Shown piece after piece: positions 1 to 6,980 of a DNA stretch of 64,000 bases. Numbering within the stretch: the stretch's first letter is position 1; the number at the start of each line of letters is the position of its first letter. This DNA is from SAR202-VII-2 sp965263165 (GTDB lineage Bacteria > Chloroflexota > Dehalococcoidia > Lucifugimonadales > SAR202-VII-2), in the NCBI GenBank assembly GCA_965263165.1, contig OZ253584.1, positions 248,001 to 312,000 of the forward strand. Reading direction: 5' to 3'. A model generated the notes under the pieces. It searched no databases, had not been told where the DNA came from, and was given only the letters and a program-made list of their open reading frames with translations. The translations under genes were made by a program, and so were the position numbers.

Positions 1-30
1 AATCGATGGCGCGTTGGAAAAGGTCAATAC

Positions 31-48
31 CGGCGCCTCAGGGCGCCG
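31..48. other. Short GC-rich hairpin upstream of the first gene
   Basis: CGGCGCC and GGCGCCG pair around a TCAG loop. There is no T-run after it, so it is a weak terminator candidate for a gene left of the window or part of the leader of the next gene. Confidence 0.3.
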
Positions 49-68
49 TTCCAAAAGGGAGGAGAGCC

Positions 69-1022
69 ATGCTGATCATAGGTACTGAAGCCGGAGCGCA
101 CCGGGTTTCCGACAGCGGAGAGCAACTCGGTTCCGCCTGCGATGACTTCTGGTTCAATGAGATTACGTCCGACGGGCAGGGACGCCTCCTCGGTTCGGTC
201 CGCGAGTCCGGCGTCTACCTGAGCACCGACGACGGCGAATCATGGAAGCCGGTGCTCGAGAACGTGGATGCTTGGACCGTTGCCGCTGCGCCGAACGGGA
301 CCCTCTACGCAGGGATCAAGAAGGGCCTCTTTCAGAGCACCACCGGCGGGGAGGAATGGGAGGAGGTCACCGGCCTGCGCGAGCTCTCGACCTTCGAGAG
401 TTGGTGCTTCCCCCTGGCCCCGCACATTGCCAACATCGGCTCCCTGGCCTTTTCCCACAAGAACCCCGACGCAATCTACGCCGGCGTAGAGGTCGGCGGC
501 GTGGTGGGCTCCGCTGACAAGGGCAAGACCTGGAAGGACCTGCGCGAGGGCATCCACCTGGACATTCACACTCTGCTCAGCGCTCCAGGCAACGACGACG
601 TGCTCCACGCAGCCACGGGCCGCGGCATGTTCCGCAGCATGGACGCAGGCGAGTCCTGGGAGGCTGTCAACGAGGGCCTGGAATCCATCTACATGATTCC
701 GGCCATGATCCACCCCAAGGACCCGCAGATACTCTTCACGGCCGCCTCCCAGGGCAGGCCCCGCTACTGGCGCCGCCCGGAGGGCGCCGACGCAACCATC
801 TATCGCAGCACCAACGGCGCCGACAGTTGGGAGCCCGTGATGAACGGCCTCGGCCCTAGGACCCATGGACTGGTCATGGGCTTCGCCACGGACCCACGGA
901 ATGACGACACCATCTACGCCGGCACCAGCGACGGCGAGGTCCTCGTCAGCCGCGACCTCGGCGAGTCTTGGAGCGTTCTCACAGACGGCCTTCCCTCCAT
1001 CTACTGCCTTACCGCCGTCTAA
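69..1022 (+). CDS. BNR/Asp-box repeat beta-propeller protein
   Basis: The 317-residue product carries at least six Asp-box-like units of the form S-x-D-x-G-x-x-W (for example around GESWKPV, GEEWEEV, GKTWKDL, GESWEAV, DSWEPV and GESWSVL). This repeat builds the blades of sialidase-like and photosystem-II-stability-factor-like propellers. No sialidase catalytic residues or signal peptide are evident, so an enzymatic role cannot be assigned; a binding or scaffolding propeller in the cytoplasm is the safest reading. The ATG at 69 is preferred over an in-frame ATG at 6 because GGGAGGAGAG lies just upstream of it. The gene ends in a strong intrinsic terminator and appears to be transcribed alone. 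Confidence 0.75.
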   Translation: MLIIGTEAGAHRVSDSGEQLGSACDDFWFNEITSDGQGRLLGSVRESGVYLSTDDGESWKPVLENVDAWTVAAAPNGTLYAGIKKGLFQSTTGGEEWEEVTGLRELSTFESWCFPLAPHIANIGSLAFSHKNPDAIYAGVEVGGVVGSADKGKTWKDLREGIHLDIHTLLSAPGNDDVLHAATGRGMFRSMDAGESWEAVNEGLESIYMIPAMIHPKDPQILFTAASQGRPRYWRRPEGADATIYRSTNGADSWEPVMNGLGPRTHGLVMGFATDPRNDDTIYAGTSDGEVLVSRDLGESWSVLTDGLPSIYCLTAV

Positions 1023-1043
1023 TAGCGAGCGACGCAAGCGATA

Positions 1044-1074
1044 GAAGGCGGCCCCGGTTCGGGGCCGCCTTCTT
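1044..1074 (+). terminator. Intrinsic terminator after the BNR gene
   Basis: A 12-bp perfect stem (GAAGGCGGCCCC / GGGGCCGCCTTC) with a 5-nt loop, followed by TT, lies 22 bases after the stop codon. Confidence 0.75.
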
Positions 1075-1182
1075 CGGTTATCCGGGATTTCCGGCGGCGG
1101 GCTTTGATGTTGTGCGGCCCGAAACGGAGTCCGTGGTAGAGTACGCTCCACCGGCAAGGCTCCCCGCAGGATTGGAGGTCTC

Positions 1183-3447
1183 ATGCCCGATTTGCGCGTC
1201 GTTGGACAACCAGCGCCCCGTGTCGACGGCCCGGACAAGGTCCAGGGCCGCGCCCAGTACACCGCGGATTTCTCCCTGCCCGGAACGTTGTGGGCCAAGA
1301 CCCTGCGCAGTCCCCATCCCCACGCCCGCATTCTCCGCGTGGATACCTCGGAGGCCCAGGCCCTGCCGGGCGTGCGCGCTGTCATCGCCGGCCCCGACCT
1401 GCCGCCCTACCTGATTGGACACTTCATCCGCGATATGCCGGTGCTGGCCTGGGACGAGGTCCGGTTCATTGGAGAAAGGGTCGCTGCGGTTGCCGCCGAG
1501 GATCCCGATATCGCTGAGGAGGCGTTGGCCCTCATCAACGTCGAATACGAGGTGCTGCCCGCCGTCTTCGATCCTCTGGAGGCGAGTCAGGACGGGGCGC
1601 CCGTTCTTCATGCCAATCCCCAGGCTTACCACGGGGCCTACGCACACCCCGACTCGCCGCCGCTCAACAACCTCTGCGCCTATGGCAGATGGGGCAAGGG
1701 CGACACCGACGCGGCGTTCGCTCAGGCTGACCGTGTCTTTGAGCATACGTTTCGCACCCCGGTGGCCCACCAGGGCTACATCGAGCCCCACGCTTGCCTG
1801 GTGTCGGTGGATGCGTCGGGGCACGCCGACGTGTGGGCCTCCAACAAGACACCTTGGACGCTGCGGGAGCAGCTTTCCGATACGTTGGACCTGCCCCCCG
1901 ATAACTTCACTGTCCACCCGGTCGCCATCGGCGGGGACTTCGGCGGGAAGGGCCAGCCTCTGGACGCCCTGATCGCCTACATCCTTTCCCAGCAAACGGG
2001 CAGGCCCGTGAAGATGGTGCTCAGCTACGCAGAAGAGCTGCTGGCCATGAACCCCCGCCACCCCAGCGTCGTAACCGTCAAGACCGGCGTCACCAACGAC
2101 GGGCGTCTGTGCGCCCAGCACACCAATATCTTCTTCAACAGCGGCGCCTACGGCGCCTTTAAATGGGTCCCATTCCTGAACCTGCCGGGCGTCCGCCGCA
2201 CCGCGAGCGCCTACCGAATACCGGCAGTCGCCATCGAGAGTTCGGTCATCTACACGAACACAACGCCGGGGGGCTTCATGCGAGGGCCGGGCGGGCCTCA
2301 GGTGGCGTTCGCAGTGGAGGCGCACTTCGACATCATTGCCAGGGCGCTGGGCATCGACCCCGCTGAGTTCCGCATGCGGAACCTCTTGACCGAGGGAGAA
2401 ACCTCCACCCTGGGAAAACGGTGGGAGCATTTCGATGGCAGGGAGACCCTCGCCAGGGCCCTGGAGGCCGCGGGTTGGGGCGCGCCGAAGGACGGCCCCC
2501 ACGTTGGCCGGGGCATCGCCATGCACGAGCGCTCGGGCGGGCCGGGGACGTGTACGGTCAAGCTGGTCCTCGACGAGAGCGGCCGCGTCACGCTGCTTAC
2601 CGCCGTGTACGAGGCGGGTCAGGGGGCGCTGACGTCCCTCGGTCAAATCGCGGCGGAAGCCCTGGAACTGCCCCTTGAAAGCGTAACCGTGCGCTCGGCG
2701 CAAATGGACGCCGCCTTCGGCCCGGACGATGGCCTGGGGGCAACCCGCACCACCCACGTCACCGGCAACGCCATCCTCCAGGCCTCCGAGAGGCTCAGGA
2801 GCAGGCTGCTGAAGGCCGCCGCCGTTCGCCTGGGACTGCCCCTGGAACGTCTGGCCTGGGACGGCCCCGACGTCGTTGGCGGAGACGGGCGCCTCCGCTT
2901 CGAGGACCTAGCGGCAGGCGCAGTCGAGGCCAACGGCTGTCCCATCGAGGAGCAGGCGACGCTCCAGGCTGAGGAGGCCGGCATCACCTCGATGACCGCC
3001 CAGGTGGCCGAGGTGGAAGTCGACCCGGACACTGGCCGCGTCCAGGTGCGCCGGCTGGTCACCGCCCACGAGGTCGGCGCCATCATCAACAAAATCGGTC
3101 ACCAGGGCCAGGTGGAGGGCGGCGTCGTGCAGGGGTTGGGGTTCGGGATGATGGAGGAGATGCCCATCGAGGAGGGCCTGCCCACGACGCTCCACCTGGG
3201 GGACTTCAAGCTCCCCAATATCCAGGACGTGCCGGAGTTGGATACCGTGCTCCTGAAGCGCCCCGAGGGTTCGGCCCCCTTCCAGGCCCGCGCCATCGGC
3301 GAGGTCAGCAACGTGCCCACGGGCGCGGCCATTGCCAACGCCATCTATGACGCCATCGGCGTTCCCCTGTTCGAGCTTCCCGCCACGTCGGAACGCGTAT
3401 ACCGCCTGTTGCAGGAAGCCTCGCAGAGTAGCCGGCCCCAACCCTGA
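1183..3447 (+). CDS. Xanthine dehydrogenase-family molybdopterin-binding (CoxL-like) subunit
   Basis: The 754-residue protein is the large catalytic subunit of a molybdenum hydroxylase, which hydroxylates aldehydes or N-heterocycles using water. The N-terminal a/b hammerhead domain (VDGPDKVQGRAQYTAD, residues about 14-29) precedes the MoCo-binding domain. The glycine motif GGDFGGKG lies near residue 250 and GGFMRGPGG near 362. The C-terminal IGEVSNVPTGAA segment supplies the expected catalytic glutamate. The CO-dehydrogenase form I signature (AYRCSFR) is absent, so this is not aerobic CO dehydrogenase. The usual FAD and 2Fe-2S subunits are not adjacent, which is unusual because the three subunits are normally encoded together. 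The substrate is unknown. The start has a GGAGGT site nearby. Confidence 0.85.
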   Translation: MPDLRVVGQPAPRVDGPDKVQGRAQYTADFSLPGTLWAKTLRSPHPHARILRVDTSEAQALPGVRAVIAGPDLPPYLIGHFIRDMPVLAWDEVRFIGERVAAVAAEDPDIAEEALALINVEYEVLPAVFDPLEASQDGAPVLHANPQAYHGAYAHPDSPPLNNLCAYGRWGKGDTDAAFAQADRVFEHTFRTPVAHQGYIEPHACLVSVDASGHADVWASNKTPWTLREQLSDTLDLPPDNFTVHPVAIGGDFGGKGQPLDALIAYILSQQTGRPVKMVLSYAEELLAMNPRHPSVVTVKTGVTNDGRLCAQHTNIFFNSGAYGAFKWVPFLNLPGVRRTASAYRIPAVAIESSVIYTNTTPGGFMRGPGGPQVAFAVEAHFDIIARALGIDPAEFRMRNLLTEGETSTLGKRWEHFDGRETLARALEAAGWGAPKDGPHVGRGIAMHERSGGPGTCTVKLVLDESGRVTLLTAVYEAGQGALTSLGQIAAEALELPLESVTVRSAQMDAAFGPDDGLGATRTTHVTGNAILQASERLRSRLLKAAAVRLGLPLERLAWDGPDVVGGDGRLRFEDLAAGAVEANGCPIEEQATLQAEEAGITSMTAQVAEVEVDPDTGRVQVRRLVTAHEVGAIINKIGHQGQVEGGVVQGLGFGMMEEMPIEEGLPTTLHLGDFKLPNIQDVPELDTVLLKRPEGSAPFQARAIGEVSNVPTGAAIANAIYDAIGVPLFELPATSERVYRLLQEASQSSRPQP

Positions 3448-3449
3448 GC

Positions 3450-3470
3450 GCGCCCCCGTTCCGGGGGCGC
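3450..3470 (+). terminator. Terminator-like hairpin after the CoxL-like gene
   Basis: GCGCCCCC and GGGGGCGC pair over 8 bp around a 5-nt loop directly after the stop codon. There is no clear T-run. Confidence 0.55.
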
Positions 3471-3506
3471 CTACGCGTACGCGGACGGAGGTTTGACACG
3501 AAACGC

Positions 3507-4340
3507 TTGCTGATAAGGTACCGCTGGGAGTTGGGGCTGTTCGCTGGGATCCCCCTGGCATACTCGATAGTGCAGTCCCTGGCTCTATTCCTGTTCACCG
3601 CGTTCAGCGACGCCTCATCCTCCTCTTACTCGGCAGGCCTCTTCACGACACACCGCCCAACATTGGGCATTGCGAGTATGGGCGCTGTGGTTCTGTTGGG
3701 CGTCTCCTACCCCTATGTCCGGCGTCTGGGGCGAGACCTTCTGTCCCTGGTCTGGGGGTTCTCCATCACGGCCGCAGCCATCGCCGCGGCGTACAATATC
3801 GGATTGGTATTCCCTGAGCCCCTGGTTCTCGGCCCGATTGGAACCAATGAATGGTCCCTAGCGCTATTCCTAGTCCCCAGTCTCGTGAGACTCCCAGTGC
3901 TGCTTTGGCTCGCCCGACAGGCGTCGCGATTCAGCCTGCTCCATGCCTTGTTTCTGGTCTCAATTGCTGAAGTTGGGTTGTTCCGTCTATTGTCGTACAG
4001 CCACGGCCTATCGGTATTGCCGTTGCCGTTCAACGTGGTTGCCATTCTTACATTCACGCTCCTGCTAGTCTGGCTACTGGGGAACTTTGAATCGAGCGGC
4101 CCTGTGTTCCGCTGGGGGGCTGTGGCTGCGTTATTGGCATCGGCTGGCGCCTTTTACGGATGGACGCTCGTCACCATAGTATTTATACCAGTGTTGACGG
4201 TGGACTTGAACCTGCAAGAATGGCTCATAGCATTCCCTCTTTTCTTCCTCACCTTCAAGGGACCTCTCTTTTTGGTGACCACCCTCGCCCTGGCCTACCT
4301 CGTGCGGGTGCGGCGGCCCGCGGTCGAGGCGGAGGCGTAG
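3507..4340 (+). CDS. Polytopic membrane protein of unknown function
   Basis: The 277-residue product is strongly hydrophobic throughout, with about seven or eight predicted membrane helices (for example LGLFAGIPLAYSIVQSLALF near the N terminus) and a short basic C-terminal tail. No recognisable catalytic motif is visible, and I cannot place it in a family. Translation is read from a TTG, with GGAGG about 15 bases upstream, a rather long spacing, so the exact start is uncertain. It is a stand-alone gene between a terminator-like hairpin and a palindrome overlapping its stop codon. Confidence 0.6.
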   Translation: MLIRYRWELGLFAGIPLAYSIVQSLALFLFTAFSDASSSSYSAGLFTTHRPTLGIASMGAVVLLGVSYPYVRRLGRDLLSLVWGFSITAAAIAAAYNIGLVFPEPLVLGPIGTNEWSLALFLVPSLVRLPVLLWLARQASRFSLLHALFLVSIAEVGLFRLLSYSHGLSVLPLPFNVVAILTFTLLLVWLLGNFESSGPVFRWGAVAALLASAGAFYGWTLVTIVFIPVLTVDLNLQEWLIAFPLFFLTFKGPLFLVTTLALAYLVRVRRPAVEAEA

Positions 4341-4360
4341 CCATGATGATCATCATGGCT
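4339..4360. repeat. 22-bp perfect palindrome overlapping a stop codon
   Basis: AGCCATGATGA is followed by its exact reverse complement. It overlaps the TAG of the membrane-protein gene and could act as a terminator stem or a protein-binding site. Confidence 0.45.
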
Positions 4361-4637
4361 GCCCGAATCGCCGGGCAAAGCTTCGGCCGCCATCTGGCGA
4401 TGGGCGGTTTCTAGCCAAGACCCAGGAAGTCGCGGCGCTCACCGGCCATCCCGCCTAGGGATGCGCTGAACAAGCCCCCATCCCTCCCGTCCCTTCCCTC
4501 AAGCGGGGTGCAGGGGGCGCAACCCCCGCCGGGGGTACAACGACTCCCCCTGTACCCAAGAACGTTGGAGGGTGGTGCGGGCGGGATAGCGGCGCAGGCC
4601 AAACCAGACCCCCCGTCCAGGTTATGCCACACCCCCA
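4361..4637. other. GC-rich intergenic stretch, no convincing gene
   Basis: The stretch holds runs of C and G and short inverted segments (for example GGGTGCAGGGGGCGCAACCCCC). Reading frames here are proline/glycine rich and lack ribosome binding sites. I see no gene; it resembles dispersed intergenic repeat DNA. Confidence 0.4.
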
Positions 4638-4666
4638 TTGCAAAATAAGAACGATTGTGCTATAGT
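4638..4666 (+). promoter_or_regulatory. Sigma70-type promoter with a LexA-like box in the spacer
   Basis: TTGCAA (4638-4643), a 17-bp spacer and TATAGT (4661-4666) form a near-consensus promoter. Inside the spacer GAACGATTGTGC (4649-4660) matches the GAAC-N4-GTTC SOS box of Gram-positive-type LexA at 7 of 8 fixed positions. SOS control is an inference. Confidence 0.55.
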
Positions 4667-4672
4667 GCTCCT

Positions 4673-4867
4673 ATGAAGTCAGCCGACAGCCCGCTTCTCT
4701 TCTTCGGAGCCTGCCGCATACATGAGCACTGCGCTAACCACAGAGAATCCCCCTGTGGCAGGGGCGCTGTGGGAACAACCCAAGGGGCAAGACCGTCCGA
4801 GGAAGGCTGGGACCGGAGTGAATGCCGTTGTAAGGCACAGGCTCTTTGGAGCCATCCAACTCCGTAA
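4673..4867 (+). CDS. Possible small protein behind the 4638 promoter
   Basis: A 64-codon frame begins with ATG 7 bases after the promoter's -10 element, so any transcript would be nearly leaderless. The product is cysteine rich (five Cys) and resembles nothing I know. Its C-terminal end runs up to the phased repeat array at 4864. It may be spurious; the promoter is the stronger evidence for something being transcribed here. Confidence 0.25.
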   Translation: MKSADSPLLFFGACRIHEHCANHRESPCGRGAVGTTQGARPSEEGWDRSECRCKAQALWSHPTP

Positions 4868-4978
4868 CGGCTCGTAAGATTAGTAACGGCTCCGTAACGA
4901 CTAGTAACCGCTCCGTAACCGCTGTGTAACGGCCTGTAACGGCCATGTAATAGCTGGTAATGCCTTTGTAACGGCTCC
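4864..4978. repeat. Eleven-copy GTAACGGCTCC array phased at the DNA helical repeat
   Basis: GTAA occurs at 4864, 4874, 4883, 4894, 4904, 4915, 4926, 4936, 4947, 4957 and 4968. The steps are 9-11 bases, mean 10.4. Most copies continue as CGGCTCC or a close variant. It is too short-period to be CRISPR. It ends about 100 bases before the luciferase-like gene. Confidence 0.8.
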
Positions 4979-5084
4979 ACGCCTGCAAACCCCGAAATCC
5001 GGCTGATAAATGTTACAAACATACCTACAATCAAAGGCCTAACCCGCCCCGGAAGTTATGCAAGGTCTCAGAAACGGAGAAGCC

Positions 5085-5945
5085 ATGAAGGTAGCCATAG
5101 GAAGCCCCAGCGTAGTCAAAGGCGCCGGCGGACGTTTGCTGTTGGATTGGGCATCCAGGGTGGATGCCGGCCCATTCTCCAGCCTCGGCAGCCTGGACAT
5201 CGTCTCGTCCTACGGCTACGAGCCACTGGCCGTGCTGGCGGCGGCGGCGGCGGTAACTCAGAGGGTGCGCCTGATGACCAACATCATGCTTGGGCCCGTG
5301 AGGAATTCCTTGATCCTGGCGAAGCAGGCCCTGAGCATCGATGCGATTTCCGGCGGGCGTCTCTCCCTTGGCCTCGCCGTGGGGAGTCGAGAGGACGACT
5401 ACTACGGCTCTCCGACGCCCTACCGGAGGCGAGGTCGTGGATTTGAGGAGCAATTGGCCCTCATCAAGCGCCTCTGGGCCGGGGAATCCACGCGGCAGGG
5501 TGGAGGCCCGGTGGGTCCCCCCTCAGCGCAACCCAACGGGCCGGAGCTTCTCGTCGGCGGTTATTCTCCCCAGGCTCTCGCTCGGGCGGGGCGATTGGCC
5601 GATGGATACATAGCGTCGGGCGCCTCTCCGGACCAGGCTTTGGCCGCCTTCACCAAGACGGAGGAGTCATGGAACGCCTCGGGCCGCGCGGGGACGTTCC
5701 GTTTCCTGGTGATGCAGACCTTTGCGCTCGGACCGAGGGCGCAAGAGGCAGGCGAGGCCTATGTTCGCAGCTTCTACGGCGCTTCCGGGGCAATGCAGAT
5801 GGTGCTCGACACCTTTCTGCGGACGCCTGAGCAGGTGCGGGACGCCCTCCGCGCCTATGCAGACGTGGGCGTGGATGAATTCATCCTTTCGCCGTCCATA
5901 GCCGAGCTCGACCAGATAGACCGCCTGGCTGACCTCATTGGATAA
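5085..5945 (+). CDS. LLM-class flavin/F420-dependent oxidoreductase
   Basis: The 286-residue protein belongs to the luciferase-like monooxygenase superfamily, TIM-barrel enzymes that use F420 or reduced FMN. Supporting segments are RVRLMTNIMLGPVRN (strand with the conserved bend), LSIDAISGGRLSLGLAVGSREDDY (the usual SGGR-x5-G motif) and the late LLVGGYSPQALARAGRLADGY segment typical of the family. It is somewhat shorter than many members at 300-340 residues. The ATG at 5085 is chosen over 5058 because of the ACGGAGA site and because the fold begins immediately with MKVAIG. Cofactor and substrate cannot be read from the sequence. The upstream phased array may be its control region. Confidence 0.8.
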   Translation: MKVAIGSPSVVKGAGGRLLLDWASRVDAGPFSSLGSLDIVSSYGYEPLAVLAAAAAVTQRVRLMTNIMLGPVRNSLILAKQALSIDAISGGRLSLGLAVGSREDDYYGSPTPYRRRGRGFEEQLALIKRLWAGESTRQGGGPVGPPSAQPNGPELLVGGYSPQALARAGRLADGYIASGASPDQALAAFTKTEESWNASGRAGTFRFLVMQTFALGPRAQEAGEAYVRSFYGASGAMQMVLDTFLRTPEQVRDALRAYADVGVDEFILSPSIAELDQIDRLADLIG

Positions 5946-6011
5946 AACGTAGGCGCCGGGGGGAGGCTGGGGCCGACCCCCTCTCCCGCCATGCCAACAA
6001 AAAGGCATGGC

Positions 6012-6398
6012 CTACCAGAGCCGGCGAACGCCGTATCGGTCGAAGAAGGATTCACTTGATATGAGAACGAGGTTGCCCAACAACGCCTGTGCGATGAGTA
6101 TCCTATCGAACGGGTCGCGATGAGGTCCCGGCAGCGACCCTGCCCGGGCAGCGTCGTCCACGGTGATTGGCAGCGCTTCAAAGCCCTCGCCGGCGATGGC
6201 GCCGGCAACGTCCTCCGCAAACTCCTCGGCGCCTGGAAGCTTGCCGAGACGGACCTTGGTGGTGATCTCCCAAGCAGACGCCGCGCTTATCAGTTTGTCG
6301 TTCTCGTCATCGGCGATGGCGCGTTGGGCAGCGACCGGCAACCGGTTGCTGCCAGCAAGCCACCATATGAGCGCGTGGGTGTCGAGCAGGAGCCGCAA
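6012..6398 (-). CDS. vapC: VapC-type PIN-domain toxin
   Basis: The 128-residue product starts with the PIN signature LLLDTHALIWWL (first catalytic Asp at residue 6). It keeps the ISAASAWEI(T/A) acidic motif and the C-terminal RDPFDRILIAQA motif with the conserved acidic residues. PIN toxins of this subgroup are Mg2+-dependent ribonucleases that inhibit translation when free. The gene follows its antitoxin by 3 bases, so the two are co-transcribed and translationally coupled. The target RNA is unknown. Confidence 0.9.
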   Translation of the reverse strand: MRLLLDTHALIWWLAGSNRLPVAAQRAIADDENDKLISAASAWEITTKVRLGKLPGAEEFAEDVAGAIAGEGFEALPITVDDAARAGSLPGPHRDPFDRILIAQALLGNLVLISSESFFDRYGVRRLW

Positions 6399-6401
6399 CG
6401 A

Positions 6402-6656
6402 TCAACCCTCCGAACTATCATTCCCACTGCCCTCCCAGAGGGCTAACTCCTCCTCCGGGAGCGGGTCGAAGAAACTGTCGTCGAGCGTTATCCGGCCCTT
6501 CCAGGAGCCGAATCCTCGCTTCCCCTTGCGCTCGTACCCCACCAATCGCGCCACCGGCTTGCCGTTGCGGGCGATGACGACATCCTCTCCTGCCTCGACC
6601 TGCGCAAGCAGGCGCGACAGGTTGGTCTTCGCTTCATGGACGTTCACCATTGCCAT
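6402..6656 (-). CDS. Phd/YefM-family antitoxin
   Basis: The 84-residue product has the Phd/YefM N-terminal DNA-binding domain (VNVHEAKTNLSRLLAQVEAG, then DVVIARNGKPVARLV) and a short acidic C-terminal tail that would wrap the PIN toxin. The ATG at 6656 is chosen because AGGAG lies 6 bases upstream; a longer frame exists. Antitoxins of this type repress their own operon with the toxin, and the promoter just upstream (6686-6714) is the expected site. Confidence 0.88.
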   Translation of the reverse strand: MAMVNVHEAKTNLSRLLAQVEAGEDVVIARNGKPVARLVGYERKGKRGFGSWKGRITLDDSFFDPLPEEELALWEGSGNDSSEG

Positions 6657-6685
6657 CGCCAACTCCTGGAGGCTGGGATTAGCTA

Positions 6686-6714
6686 ACAATAGGACTAATG
6701 CAGGGGCCTGTCAA
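6686..6714 (-). promoter_or_regulatory. Promoter of the antitoxin-toxin operon
   Basis: Reading leftward, TTGACA (6709-6714), a 17-bp spacer and TATTGT (6686-6691) form a near-perfect sigma70 promoter with transcription predicted to begin near 6679, 23 bases before the antitoxin ATG. Confidence 0.8.
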
Positions 6715-6980
6715 ATGAAGAGCCGGTCGCGAGCGCGCCGCGAATAGCTCAAGCCACCCCCGTCCACGCTACAGTAGCGCCCCACGCGGCAGAGGCCGGC
6801 GCGTAGGTGTGCCTCCCAGAACCGCTAGTCACAGGCGCAAGGCGAGAGAATCCTCTCAACCCCCACCACCCCTTCGTCTCCTCCCACAGCGCCATCTCCC
6901 CCCCATGCCCCGCATTGCGCTCCTCAGATAAGCCCCCGTATCATCAAAAGCGTCATCCCCTCACCGCACGGAACGCACCC
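6715..6980. other. Leader region of valS
   Basis: This 266-base stretch is rich in CCC runs and reads as untranslated. I found no T-box specifier arrangement and no strong promoter. An in-frame upstream extension of valS exists but has proline-rich, non-family sequence. Confidence 0.4.

Noticed and set aside
240..2757. Long reading frames opposite the BNR and CoxL-like genes
   Set aside because: They are antisense shadows in high-GC DNA, with proline/arginine-rich products, no family match and no ribosome binding sites.
4411..4643. Leftward frames in the GC-rich stretch before 4638
   Set aside because: The products are proline/glycine rich with no ribosome binding site; the DNA looks like intergenic repeat.
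4864..4978. CRISPR array
   Set aside because: The period is 10-11 bases with no room for spacers, and no cas genes are present in the window.
4660..5034. Leftward frames across the GTAA array with RYGAVT-like repeats
   Set aside because: The protein repeat follows from the DNA repeat. The period is about 10.4, not a multiple of three, so the frame is not conserved across units.
6715..6980. T-box riboswitch before valS
   Set aside because: I could not find the conserved T-box sequence, an antiterminator or a GTC/GTA specifier loop in the leader.
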